Shown here piece by piece: positions 26,846 to 35,488 of a stretch of 64,000 nucleotides of DNA. The notes beneath the pieces are model-generated. The model was not told where the DNA came from. It searched no databases and was given only the letters and a program-made list of their open reading frames with translations. The translations under genes were made by a program, and so were the position numbers. Numbering within the stretch: position 1 is the first letter of the stretch; each line of letters opens with the position of its first letter. The stretch comes from Lentisphaera araneosa HTCC2155 (GTDB lineage Bacteria > Verrucomicrobiota > Lentisphaeria > Lentisphaerales > Lentisphaeraceae). The stretch covers positions 186,001 through 250,000 of the forward strand of contig NZ_ABCK01000005.1 of assembly GCF_000170755.1 (NCBI RefSeq), written 5' to 3'.

Positions 26846-27043
26846 CATCGCAGAGCGATGACACTTTAAATAGCCCCACATGTAATGTGGGGTTTAGTAC
26901 AAGGGCAATAAACTGTGTACCTTAAGGTACACTACTGAAACAGTCTTCTCAGTTCCATACCTAAAGGCAAGATATATGTTTTTCCCCTGCTTTGTCTTAG
27001 GGCTTTGCCCTAAGCTATTTTAAGTTTAATGGTTTCACCATAA
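26846..27043. other. Cluster of stem-loops upstream of the ECF sigma gene
   Basis: This non-coding stretch holds at least four clear hairpins: CATCGC-AGA-GCGATG (26846-26860), CCCCACAT-GTA-ATGTGGGG (26874-26892), an 18-bp perfect palindrome GTGTACCTTAAGGTACAC (26915-26932) and CTTAGGGC-TTT-GCCCTAAG (26996-27014). A shorter ATGGT-TTC-ACCAT follows. None is followed by a U-run, so they are not plain terminators. A non-coding RNA or a long structured leader for the sigma gene at 27113 is possible. An extragenic repeat cluster is the alternative. Confidence 0.45.
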
Positions 27044-27112
27044 TTGATATATGCTGGAGATGTATACACATCGTTAACTGGATGATCATGTAAGAAAATA
27101 TCGGAGAAATTC

Positions 27113-27703
27113 ATGAACCAAACAAGACTGACTTTAATTCAGCGAGCGCAAAACCCGGACGATGAATCTGCATGGAACGAATTTGTAGAAGTTTATAAGA
27201 ATTATATCTACGTCATTATCCATCAAATGGGTGTAAATAATAAAGATTGCGAAGACATCCTCCAACAAGTTTTAGTGAAACTCTGGAAGAAACTCCCCAG
27301 CTTTGAATACGGCGTCAATAAATCAAAATTCAGAACTTGGTTAGGCACAATCACTCACTCTTCGGTAGTTGATTTTTTCCGCAAGCAAAATAGTCAAAAC
27401 AAACGCATTGAGGGAGCGGCCAAAGAGCAAATTGATCACATTAACACCATCAGTACTCCCGAAATCGAGGAAATGGCTGAACGTGAATGGCGCCTCTATA
27501 TCACCAACCTCGCGATGAACAATATTGAACAGTTTTTTAGTGGCAAAGCCATCGATGTCTTTAAAATGAGTATCAAAGGCCAATCCAATCAACAAATCAG
27601 CGAAGACCTCGAAATTAAACTCGACACTGTCTACATTTTAAAGAACCGAGTCAAGAAACGCCTCACCGAAGAAATTAAACAACTCAAAGCCCAATACGAA
27701 TAA
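27113..27703 (+). CDS. ECF-family RNA polymerase sigma factor
   Basis: This is a 196-residue sigma factor. Region 2 is visible as [43 protein letters not shown] and [19 protein letters not shown] (about 20-95). Region 4 is [24 protein letters not shown] (about 160-185), a helix-turn-helix that reads the minus-35 box. No anti-sigma gene lies next to it. It is flanked by a hairpin cluster and by a pseudopilin 67 bases downstream. It is a candidate for recognising the TGTATAG-N16-CGTTT motifs of the window, but that is inference; such genomes encode many ECF factors. Confidence 0.9.
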   Translation: MNQTRLTLIQRAQNPDDESAWNEFVEVYKNYIYVIIHQMGVNNKDCEDILQQVLVKLWKKLPSFEYGVNKSKFRTWLGTITHSSVVDFFRKQNSQNKRIEGAAKEQIDHINTISTPEIEEMAEREWRLYITNLAMNNIEQFFSGKAIDVFKMSIKGQSNQQISEDLEIKLDTVYILKNRVKKRLTEEIKQLKAQYE

Positions 27704-27770
27704 AAGTTCAAAACACTTGATAAGAAGTCCTTACAGTGGGCGATCAATTATGAAATATAAGGTCATCTCT

Positions 27771-28580
27771 ATGAAAAAATTCACTCTTATCGAACTCTTA
27801 GTCGTTATTGCCATCATCGGCATTTTGGCTTCTTTATTACTTCCCTCTTTAAAGCAAGCGCGGGGTTCAGCCCACAGAGCCTCATGTACCAATAAATTAA
27901 AACAAATCGGCATTTCTCTTCTTTTATATAGCGATGACTATGACTCACAACTACCAGTAGAATATGCCACTAAACTTCCCTGGGATGATAGGCTTGGAAT
28001 TGCAGGCGTTGACGGAAGAAATATCACGGAAGCAGATGCCTCGAAAGCTGGTGGCTACAAATATGATGAATGGGGTGATACCCATCAACTCTACCGCTGC
28101 CCTTCTGATCCCAAGTCTTGGGATTGGGGCGGAAATGCAGTTCGCTCTTATACAGCTAATCAGGGGCATTGGAATAATGGTGCCGCTAATTCTAGTGGCT
28201 GGGTATTCTCCGGCTTTAGTGCAGAGGATGCCTCTGAAGGTGCTTGATCATTAAAATTCACCGACATAAATGATCCAGCGACAGGAATTATGCTTTTTGA
28301 AATCGATGATATTGGCGCAGATAATGACCCCGCAGTTAAACCTTGGAAATGGGTCGGGGCTCAAGGTTCTACGAATAAACCTAAAGATATATATAATAAC
28401 ATGATGGATGACATCGGTGATTACTCCAATAAACACGATAAATTCCTTAAAATGAATTACCTCTTTATCGATGGTCATGTGGAGTTCCTTTACCTTGACG
28501 CCACTGTTACTGACGGGACTACCCCCTGGTCCGCTGGCCGTAGTTCTCCGAGTGGCACAATGTTTGACCTTCTTGATTAA
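27771..28580 (+). pseudogene. Pseudopilin with an in-frame TGA replacing a conserved Trp
   Basis: The frame starts at ATG 27771 ([31 protein letters not shown]) and continues to 28580, interrupted by a TGA at 28245-28247. After the stop the same frame goes on as SLKFTDINDPATGIMLFEIDD. The paralogues read EPWSMKLSEINDSATAIM and EPWSMRFSDVNNSSTAIM at this place, so TGA stands exactly where they have Trp. The C-terminal FIDGHVEFLY is intact. Either the gene has a fresh nonsense mutation (TGG to TGA), or the codon is read through, or the base call is wrong. An earlier in-frame ATG at 27750 exists, but AAGG before 27771 favours 27771. A sulfatase follows 100 bases later. Confidence 0.75.
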
Positions 28581-28680
28581 GGTAAATCTCATTAGTCACT
28601 AAATAAACTAGGGCTCGATGTCCTATAACCTCATGCTTCAATGTGTTTATTAAAAAAACATAAATTAGCAAAGGTTAAAA

Positions 28681-30132
28681 ATGAAGTTCCTCTTATCACT
28701 CTTCTTCTTAGCATTTAGTTCAAGTCTCATTGCAGATAATCGCCCGAATATCGTTTTTGTCCTCATTGACGACCTCGGATGGAATGGCCTAAGTTCTTAC
28801 GGCAATCAATACGTCAATACACCTCACTTAGACAAACTTGCCGAACAAGGCGCTCGCTTTACCGATGCCTATGGCATGTCGCAATGCTCCCCTGCCCGTT
28901 TTGCTTTCCTCACTGGCCAATCTGCTGCCAGAACTAATCACACCGCCGTTTGCTTAGAAAAACACGTCCTACCTCATGCTCGTATGATCCAACCCGAATC
29001 CAATCGCATGCTCGCCCACGATGCGGTGAATATTGGACGAGAATTAAAGAAGTCAGGTTACCGCGTCGGTGTCATTGGCAAATGGCATGTGGATGTCAAC
29101 GAAAAGCGTCTCCGCCCTGAAATGAAAGATGCTTATTTAGCTCAATGGGGTTTTGAGACGATTACGCCTGAAAGGTCTGAGGATGATAAAAAGCTTGTCA
29201 TGGGTTCCACACTTGGCGTCCTAAACTACCTGAAACAAGATCAATCCAAGCCGACTTTTGCCTACCTCGCACACAGAACTGTGCACACGGGCCTGGAAGC
29301 GCCCAAAAACATCATTCAGAAATATGTGGACATGGGTTATAATAAAAGTGCCAGTAAAGGTGGCAAGTCTAGTGAAAAACCCATTGCGGATTATTTCGCC
29401 ATGATCGATTACCTCGACCTCAGCATCGGCACCCTAATGAAGGGTATTGAAGCCATGAAAAGTGAACGCGAAACAGTTGTGATTTTCATGTCTGATAACG
29501 GGGGTTTATCCCGTGTCTGGGATAACGAGCCACTACGTCGCGGCAAAGGTTCAGAATATGAAGCGGGAATTCGTGTACCATTCATCGTTCATTGGCCCGA
29601 AAAAATCAAAGCTGGCCAAACTATTACTGAACCAGTTCACATCACTGACCTCTTTCCCACATTTTTGAATATTGCCCAAACTCCAGCTCCAAAAAATTAT
29701 CCGCTTGATGGCGTAAACATCATGCCTCTCATGACAGGTGGTGATTTTAAACGCGATTTCTTCTGTATTCACCTACCGGTTTACATCCCCCACTACGCCC
29801 ACACACCGAGTAGCATCATCCGCATGGGGGATTTTAAACTGATCAAATTCTACGGTGACTATCAGCAAGACCCCAATGAAAAAGTGATTACGCCCGGAGC
29901 CAAAGTTGAACTCTATAACTTGCGCAGTGATTTGAGTGAAAAAAATGATCTCAGTCAATCCATGCCAGAAAAAGCTAAAGAAATGGAATTAAAACTCATG
30001 AACTGGCTTGCAGAAAGAAAGGCCCACATGCCTAAGATCAATCCTAACTACGACCCCGAAAAAGCCACCGATTCCATTGCTAGTAAAGTCGATACTTTCG
30101 GAAAAATCGCTTATAAAAACAGCAAAAAATAA
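28681..30132 (+). CDS. Secreted sulfatase, CSPAR motif
   Basis: This is a 483-residue sulfatase with a signal peptide (residues 1-18, LIA cleavage). It has the IDDLGWNGLSSYG metal-binding segment and C69-S-P-A-R in SQCSPARFAFLTGQS. GKWHVDVNEK, LAHRTVHTGLEAP and MSDNGGLSRVWDNEPLRRGKGSEYEAGIRVPFIVHWP follow. All catalytic elements are present. The C-terminal region ends in a Lys-rich tail (AYKNSKK). It follows the TGA-interrupted pseudopilin in the same direction and is probably co-transcribed with it. No clear terminator was seen before the next sulfatase at 30211. Substrate unknown. Confidence 0.92.
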   Translation: MKFLLSLFFLAFSSSLIADNRPNIVFVLIDDLGWNGLSSYGNQYVNTPHLDKLAEQGARFTDAYGMSQCSPARFAFLTGQSAARTNHTAVCLEKHVLPHARMIQPESNRMLAHDAVNIGRELKKSGYRVGVIGKWHVDVNEKRLRPEMKDAYLAQWGFETITPERSEDDKKLVMGSTLGVLNYLKQDQSKPTFAYLAHRTVHTGLEAPKNIIQKYVDMGYNKSASKGGKSSEKPIADYFAMIDYLDLSIGTLMKGIEAMKSERETVVIFMSDNGGLSRVWDNEPLRRGKGSEYEAGIRVPFIVHWPEKIKAGQTITEPVHITDLFPTFLNIAQTPAPKNYPLDGVNIMPLMTGGDFKRDFFCIHLPVYIPHYAHTPSSIIRMGDFKLIKFYGDYQQDPNEKVITPGAKVELYNLRSDLSEKNDLSQSMPEKAKEMELKLMNWLAERKAHMPKINPNYDPEKATDSIASKVDTFGKIAYKNSKK

Positions 30133-30210
30133 ATCTTACTTTTATCCCTCTAGCGCTGTAATAACAATAAGTCCAAATACCTTAATCAATCTGTAAACTG
30201 AGAGGCCATC

Positions 30211-31491
30211 ATGCTTAAAAAATTACTCTTCTTCTTTTTCATGCTCGGAGCTGCACAAGCTGCCGAACCACCCAATATTGTTTTAATTATGACTGACGAC
30301 CAAGGTTGGGGTCAAGTGGGTTACTACGATCACCCTGTCCTCAAAACACCCAACTTGGATGCTATGGCTAAAAATGGTTTACGCCTTGATCGCTTCTACG
30401 CTGGTGCACCCGTTTGCTCTCCCACTCGAGCCAGTGTCCTCACCGGCCGAACCAATATGCGCACGGGAGTTTCTACTCATGGCTACGCTTTACGTCTACA
30501 GGAAAAATCACTCGCAACTGCCTTAAAAAAAGCCGGTTATACCACGGGACATTTTGGCAAATGGCACCTCAATGCTCTGCGCGGTCCCGGCATCCCTATT
30601 TTAGGTGACGACCCTTGGAGCCCGGGTGCTTTTGGCTTCGAGACCTGGCTCACCGTAAGCAACTTTTTCGATATCGATCCCTACATGAGCCGCAATGGCG
30701 AATTTGAGGATTTTAAAGGGGATTCATCGGAAGTTATCGTCCGAGAGTCACTCAAATTTATTGCTGAAGCCGCAAAAAATAAAAAAACTTTTTTAGCTGT
30801 AATTTGGGATGGCTCCCCCCACTACCCATTCATAGCCAAAAACGAAGATAAAAAGGCCTTTGCTCACCTCAACCCCATGTCTCAGAACCTGCACGGCGAG
30901 CTCGTGGCTTTCGACCGTTCAGTTGGCGAACTTCGCAAAGGTTTACGTGACTTAAATGTTGCCGATAATACCATCGTTTGGTTTTGCAGTGACAATGGTG
31001 GGCTCGAAGTCAAACCAAGTAGTGTAGGAGGATTAAGAGGTAAGAAAGGTGATTTCTACGAAGGCGGTATTCGCGTTCCTGGCATTATCGAATGGCCAGC
31101 AAAAATCACTCCTCGAGTGACGAAAGTCCCCGCCGTGACAATGGATATTTTTCCGACTCTTGTCGACCTCCTTGACCTTCCCGAAGACTCAATGCTAGAA
31201 ACTGTAGATGGCATCAGCTTAAAAAATCTCATACAGGGTTCTGACGCTAAAAGAGACAAAATGATTCCTTTCGCCATGGGTAAAAAGGGAGCTCTGATTG
31301 ATAATGATTATAAATTATTATCTGTAAAAAAGGGCAAATTCGAGCTCTATAATCTCGCCGATGATCATGCCGAAGCCAAGGATCTCTCCAGTTCTAATCC
31401 GGAAGTTTTCGCTAAAATGAAGCAAGCGTTTTTAGCCATTCAGGCTTCGATTCAAGAAAGTCAAAATGGTAAAGACTACCCATCCATTTAG
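30211..31491 (+). CDS. Secreted arylsulfatase, CSPTR motif
   Basis: This is a 426-residue sulfatase, shorter than most here. A signal peptide with many Phe (residues 1-18, AQAA cleavage) is followed by [17 protein letters not shown]69-S-P-T-R in [28 protein letters not shown] and [38 protein letters not shown]. The C-terminus ([10 protein letters not shown]) looks complete. It follows the preceding sulfatase after 78 bases on the same strand. An IS110-family element lies just downstream. Substrate unknown. Confidence 0.93.
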   Translation: MLKKLLFFFFMLGAAQAAEPPNIVLIMTDDQGWGQVGYYDHPVLKTPNLDAMAKNGLRLDRFYAGAPVCSPTRASVLTGRTNMRTGVSTHGYALRLQEKSLATALKKAGYTTGHFGKWHLNALRGPGIPILGDDPWSPGAFGFETWLTVSNFFDIDPYMSRNGEFEDFKGDSSEVIVRESLKFIAEAAKNKKTFLAVIWDGSPHYPFIAKNEDKKAFAHLNPMSQNLHGELVAFDRSVGELRKGLRDLNVADNTIVWFCSDNGGLEVKPSSVGGLRGKKGDFYEGGIRVPGIIEWPAKITPRVTKVPAVTMDIFPTLVDLLDLPEDSMLETVDGISLKNLIQGSDAKRDKMIPFAMGKKGALIDNDYKLLSVKKGKFELYNLADDHAEAKDLSSSNPEVFAKMKQAFLAIQASIQESQNGKDYPSI

Positions 31492-31554
31492 CCATATTTG
31501 TCAAGTAGACAATAATCTATTGTATCCGTTTTTTGTTATTTTTGCTTAAAACGA

Positions 31555-31941
31555 AGCTTAGAATTAGCTCTTTACTTTGTGCCCATCTTGATTTCAACTT
31601 TGTGGGTACGAGTCTTCACAAAAGTGAAGCCCTCCAGCCATCCATATAAGGTCAACGGTTTTAAAGGAACCGTGTTGATCAGTCCAACTTTTTCTTTTAG
31701 CTGCGCTCAACGCCTTAGAAACTCCTAACGGTCATATCCTCGCCGTCCCATTCAGTTGGGTGTTAGGGCTCAGTCCTTCTCTATTGGACTGTCCAGGGTT
31801 TTAGGGGCTCGGGGAGGAGTGGGTCATCATCAGTAAATTGCTGTGAGTGTAAAGTGTACACTCAGCCATATCCTAATCAGTTAAGTTGTCTCGACGGAAC
31901 AAGGGTAATCAATAGGTTCATGACTGAGGTACTAAATTTAT
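31555..31941 (-). ncRNA. Putative structured RNA of the IS110-family element (bridge/seek-RNA-like)
   Basis: These 387 bases lie directly downstream of the IS110-type transposase and contain no reading frame. On the minus strand I see hairpins GAGTGTA-CACTT-TACACTC, CAGTCC with GGACTG, AACGGTT with AACCGTT, and CTTCAC-TTTT-GTGAAG. The segment looks GC-richer than the surroundings. IS110-type transposases use a non-coding RNA from one element end to choose donor and target sites; in the IS1111 group it lies downstream of the transposase, as here. The RNA call is inference from position and hairpins. The exact ends of the element and RNA could not be read. Confidence 0.4.
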
Positions 31942-33036
31942 TTAATGAACTTTTTTTGTGAGTCGCTCATATTTTTCTCTGCCGAAAAAATCGATAGGAT
32001 CAAAAGGTTTCTTTCGTAAAAGCATAAAATAAATAGCTCGGCATATTTTATGCATAAAGATGGATCGTCCTTTGCGTTTACCGTGACGTTGATCGAGTTC
32101 ATCGGCAAAGAATTTCATTACTGGATCTGATTTTGCTAACATTGCGATTTCACCAAAGGCCCACTTTAAGTTAGGGTTGCCCATTTTTGTCCCACTATAA
32201 CCATAACTTTTTCCCGCACTTTCTTTTTTGCATTTAACAACGCGACAGTAACTTGCATAATCACCTGGAGTTTTAAATCTTTGAATATCATGAGTTTCAT
32301 AAACCAGAGTCATACCTAAAATATCTCCGATACCTTTCATTGATTTCACTATTTCAAAATCTTCTTTGAACTGAGAGTCAAGGGTGAATTTCACAAGGTC
32401 CTTATCTATTTGTTTTAACTGATCAGTAAACATCTTTAGTAAATCGGCGTTGAGTTGATAGTTTCGAGCCATAGCATGATCTTCTGGTAGGAATGTCTGA
32501 AGATCCATGAACTGAAGTGATGACTTTGCATTTCGTCGAAGCTCAGCAGAACTATGTTTTAAATTATTTTGGTCTTCGAAGAGATTAAGATAAATTGATA
32601 TACCTGAGCGAATACTCACGAGCTTGATTCGACGGCGTAGTAGATCTCGGTGAGAACGAAACCGACGTGGACAAGCATACGCTTTGGGCAGGAGATTAGT
32701 TCGTAACAAATCTGTTATTTTTTTACTGTCTATTTTATCGTTCTTTGCTTTACCTCCATGAATTGCTCCCATATAAAGGGCATGGCCTAGGGCAAATTGA
32801 ACGGGCTCTGTTTCACAAAAATCAGATAATTTGTACCAGTTGTAAGTAGTTTCGCAGGCAATAGTAAGGTCATCCCAATAAGGAGAGAGGATTTTCTTCA
32901 TGTACTGAAAGTCATTATTTTTGATCTCTGTGTGCACGTATATTTTTCCTTCTTTGTCCATCACGCAGATATAAGACATCGATTTGTGAAGATCAATTCC
33001 GCAGTGAAATTTTGTTTTTGTAGTATACATTTTCAT
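31942..33036 (-). CDS. IS110-family transposase (DEDD type)
   Basis: This 364-residue transposase has the N-terminal RuvC-like DEDD domain: FHCGIDLHKSMSYICVMD (Asp), ACETTYNWYKL (Glu) and NDKIDSKKITDLL (two Asp). The C-terminal domain has SMKGIGDILGMTLVYE (helix-hairpin-helix-like), then CKKESAGKSYGYSG and GNPNLKWAFGEIA. The Ser in ESAGK is at the place of the family's catalytic serine. These elements have no inverted terminal repeats and make no target duplication, so its boundaries cannot be set from sequence. Non-coding flanks of about 390 bases downstream and 70 upstream belong to it. The frame is intact. Confidence 0.9.
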   Translation of the reverse strand: MKMYTTKTKFHCGIDLHKSMSYICVMDKEGKIYVHTEIKNNDFQYMKKILSPYWDDLTIACETTYNWYKLSDFCETEPVQFALGHALYMGAIHGGKAKNDKIDSKKITDLLRTNLLPKAYACPRRFRSHRDLLRRRIKLVSIRSGISIYLNLFEDQNNLKHSSAELRRNAKSSLQFMDLQTFLPEDHAMARNYQLNADLLKMFTDQLKQIDKDLVKFTLDSQFKEDFEIVKSMKGIGDILGMTLVYETHDIQRFKTPGDYASYCRVVKCKKESAGKSYGYSGTKMGNPNLKWAFGEIAMLAKSDPVMKFFADELDQRHGKRKGRSIFMHKICRAIYFMLLRKKPFDPIDFFGREKYERLTKKVH

Positions 33037-33105
33037 GGCAATATCCTTTTTTGTTTTGTGGAATTACAATTTAGGTTATTGCCATTTCTTTGCCAAATTT
33101 TGTAG

Positions 33106-33279
33106 ATCACGTTTGACCGTGAGTACTATTGGCTAAGCGTACTATCAGAGCAGAAAGTTAACCCACAACCCAAAAGAGGTTTTTGGAAAGACGATGATCG
33201 CTACAAAGATTACATGGATGACTTTAATTCACGCATCAAAAAACAGAGAGATATTAAAGAGAAACCCTACGTCCCATAA
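33106..33279 (+). pseudogene. C-terminal fragment of a lost gene
   Basis: A plus-strand frame of 57 codons reads ITFDREYYWLSVLSEQ, then PQPKRGFWKDDDRYKDYMDDFNSRIKKQ, and ends in KPYVP. It is followed by a strong terminator at 33298. It has no start codon and no ribosome binding site at its left end, where the IS110-type element begins. Composition and the properly placed terminator suggest the 3' end of a real gene whose 5' part was removed. The missing part is not found left of the element. I do not recognise the family. Confidence 0.55.
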
Positions 33280-33297
33280 ACTCTAGCCAATTTCACC

Positions 33298-33341
33298 AAC
33301 AGCGATCATCGCAAACTTTGCGATGATCGCTGTTTTTATTT
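33298..33341 (+). terminator. Strong Rho-independent terminator
   Basis: AGCGATCATCGCA (33301-33313) pairs with TGCGATGATCGCT (33319-33331) across a five-base loop, followed by GTTTTTATTT. It terminates the truncated gene at 33106-33279. The IS5-like element is inserted immediately after its U-tract. Confidence 0.9.
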
Positions 33342-33342
33342 A

Positions 33343-34925
33343 GGCCTTACTGAATGACTCGTCTTTTGAGATGCTCACCCTGGCTAATGATACTTATAAA
33401 GTTAAGAAAATGTTCTAATAGCTGCTTATAATATTGGCCAAAAAGTGATAAAAAGGCTAATGCCTTGTCCAAGTTCATCACCATGAATATTAAAGCAATA
33501 AGTGTTTCAGACGACGCTTTAATTTTCGTGAAAATGCGATCGAGTTTATAGCGTCTTTTGGCTACACCAAAACAGCCTTCTACTTGGTTTCTTATAGCTT
33601 CATCTTGGCGTTGTATATCCTTTTGTTCTTTACGTAATTTTTCATCTTTGGGAGGCCTTCCAAGACTGGGACCACTTATCCTTATCCCATGCTTTTTACA
33701 ATGTGCTCGATTTTCTTTGTTTCGGTAGATTTTGTCAGCATGTGTTGATTCGGGATAATAACCGAATCGTTCTTTGTATTTTTCAATTTGTGAAATCAGT
33801 TCGGTCCCTTCATTATAAGAGTCAAAGCTAATCGTATCGGTAAAGGTCCAGCCATCGACCACACTGATAGATATTTTTGCTCCGAATTCCGTATGAGCTC
33901 CCGCCTTCCCCCGAACTATGGGACGGATATGTGGTTGATGAATACTTACGATGCGATCATCTACGCTTGTTACTTTGTTATCGTACATGTATTGCTGTTG
34001 TTGATAAAGTGTCCCGATCACCAGAAGTTCACGATATAAACTAGGCTTCAATAGAGTAAGATCGGCATACTTTTTGAGTTCATCTATACTGGCGAGGTTC
34101 CTCCTTACGCAATGGAATTGTCTGTTAATCACCTCACGTCTTTTCTTTTTCGAAACACGTTTTTTTAGAACAATACTTAAAAAGCTTTTCCTGCCATCTT
34201 CACGATAAGTTCGAGGCTTAACTTTATCTTCTGTATTTGAGCGATGACACCAAAGGATATCGATTACTTCCTCAGTTTTTTCACGGGCTTTATTTAGCAA
34301 CCCAAGGTCAGTTGGGTAGTGAATATCACCAGGAACACAACTGGCATCAACAATTAAAGAACCCTTATTTGATGGAGGATCATTGTCTGAATCATCATTA
34401 GAATCCTCTTCTTTTTTACGTGTCGCTGTATGCAGGAGTTCGTCAATGTCTTTAATGTCCTGAGCGCCAAAACGCTTTCGAAAATGAGTCATCATGCTCG
34501 AATCAAAAGGTGCTTCCTGTTTATATCTTTCAAAGCCCAAGAAATATTGAAGATAGGGATTTTCAGAAATCATTTCTACCGTTTCTTCATCAGTTAAACT
34601 TAGCTTTACTTGAATGATAAGGGAACCAAATGCAGTTCTTGCAGGAAGAGCTTTGGGCCCAGTATGACTGGTGAAATTTAGTGCATAAATTTCTTCGACA
34701 TCTGTCCAAGGTATTATTGCCGCTAACTTGACCCAGCGATTATTGATATTGAGTGTACCATCTAGAAAATAAGGTAAATTGGCCATTTTGGGCTCTGAGC
34801 CCGTATTTTTATACATCTTATGCAAACCTAATGACTGTTTTGAGGGGTTTTGTTTACATATAACATAGCATGAATTACACTTATCTCATTGTATATAAGT
34901 TATTTATATCTTAATCAGTGAGCCC
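33343..34925 (-). mobile_element. IS5-like insertion sequence, complete, 6-bp target duplication
   Basis: The element is 1583 bp. The ends are GGCCTTACTGAATGA (left) and GGGCTCACTGATTAA (right, minus strand), an imperfect inverted repeat with 11 of 15 matches. A perfect TATTTA direct repeat flanks it at 33337-33342 and 34926-34931. The transposase stop codon falls within the left inverted repeat. The MITE at 515-737 has nearly the same ends and the same duplication length. Confidence 0.85.
33347..34816 (-). CDS. IS5/IS1478-like DDE transposase
   Basis: This is a transposase of about 489 residues. It has a DUF772-like N-terminus (ALPARTAFGSLIIQVKLSLTDEET, FDSSMMTHFRKRFG) and GSLIVDASCVPGDIHYPTD with the first catalytic Asp. 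RPIVRGKAGAHTEFGAKISISVVDGW, STHADKIYRNKENRAHCKKHGIR (second Asp) and RNQVEGCFGVAKRRYKLDRI (Glu) follow. This order is that of the IS1478-type branch of IS5. The ATG at 34816 is preferred to an in-frame TTG nine bases upstream. It contains an acidic insertion (EEDSNDDSDNDPP) near residue 140. Complete and probably functional. Confidence 0.85.
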   Translation of the reverse strand: MYKNTGSEPKMANLPYFLDGTLNINNRWVKLAAIIPWTDVEEIYALNFTSHTGPKALPARTAFGSLIIQVKLSLTDEETVEMISENPYLQYFLGFERYKQEAPFDSSMMTHFRKRFGAQDIKDIDELLHTATRKKEEDSNDDSDNDPPSNKGSLIVDASCVPGDIHYPTDLGLLNKAREKTEEVIDILWCHRSNTEDKVKPRTYREDGRKSFLSIVLKKRVSKKKRREVINRQFHCVRRNLASIDELKKYADLTLLKPSLYRELLVIGTLYQQQQYMYDNKVTSVDDRIVSIHQPHIRPIVRGKAGAHTEFGAKISISVVDGWTFTDTISFDSYNEGTELISQIEKYKERFGYYPESTHADKIYRNKENRAHCKKHGIRISGPSLGRPPKDEKLRKEQKDIQRQDEAIRNQVEGCFGVAKRRYKLDRIFTKIKASSETLIALIFMVMNLDKALAFLSLFGQYYKQLLEHFLNFISIISQGEHLKRRVIQ

Positions 34926-34935
34926 TATTTAGATA

Positions 34936-35460
34936 AAAGCAGATCGTTCGCAAGCTCATTGTAAGATCGTTCGCAAGCTCACTGTAAAACCGCTTCGCTG
35001 TAAGAGGCTTGGTGTCATGTTTTGCTGGTAGCTCCGCATTCTATGCGGAATTTCTCACCTGGGAGCGCAGGCATCCTGCCTGCTTTTAAAAAGCTTATAG
35101 TAAAGTCGTCAGTTCACTTCGCTGGCAGATCGTTCGCAAGCTCACTGCAGATCGGCCTGCGGCCTGCAGTTTATAAAGAAGTCGTCAGACCGCTTCGCTG
35201 GGAGATCGTTCGCAAGCTCACTGCAAGACTGCTTCGCTGTAAGAGGCTTGGTGTCATGTTTTGTTGGGAGCTCCGCATTCTATGCGGAATTTCTCACCTG
35301 GGAGCGCAGGCATCCTGCCTGCTTTTAAAAAGCTATCATCAATTGTATGTAGTCCACGGTTTACCGTGTGGGAGAACAAATTCGACAGTTCGCTTCGCTG
35401 GCAGATCGTTCGCAAGCTCACTGCAGATCGGCCTAGGGCCTGCAGTTCTCTAGGGGTTCA
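34936..35460. repeat. Array of PVC-type extragenic palindromic repeats
   Basis: Two 104-bp direct copies at 34992-35095 and 35231-35334 differ at two positions. Each carries CTCCGCATTCTATGCGGAA and GGAGCGCAGGCATCCTGCC palindromes. Between and after them lie copies of GCAGATCGTTCGCAAGCTC with CTGCAGATCGGCCT (about 35118-35171 and 35394-35446). The frame through them gives the GSAGILPAF peptide commonly mis-annotated as protein in PVC genomes. No gene is present from the IS end (34925) to the sulfatase stop (35489). Confidence 0.8.
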
Positions 35461-35488
35461 TGAGATCTAGAAGTGACCTAAAGATATT

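Noticed and set aside
28600-28660. A possible ECF motif upstream of the sulfatase at 28681
   Set aside because: Only a loose TATAA and TGTTT pairing with wrong spacing was found.
35022-35470. Open frames of 143 and 69 codons containing GSAGILPAF
   Set aside because: They run through palindromic extragenic repeats and use shifted frames in near-identical DNA; these are known false proteins of PVC genomes.
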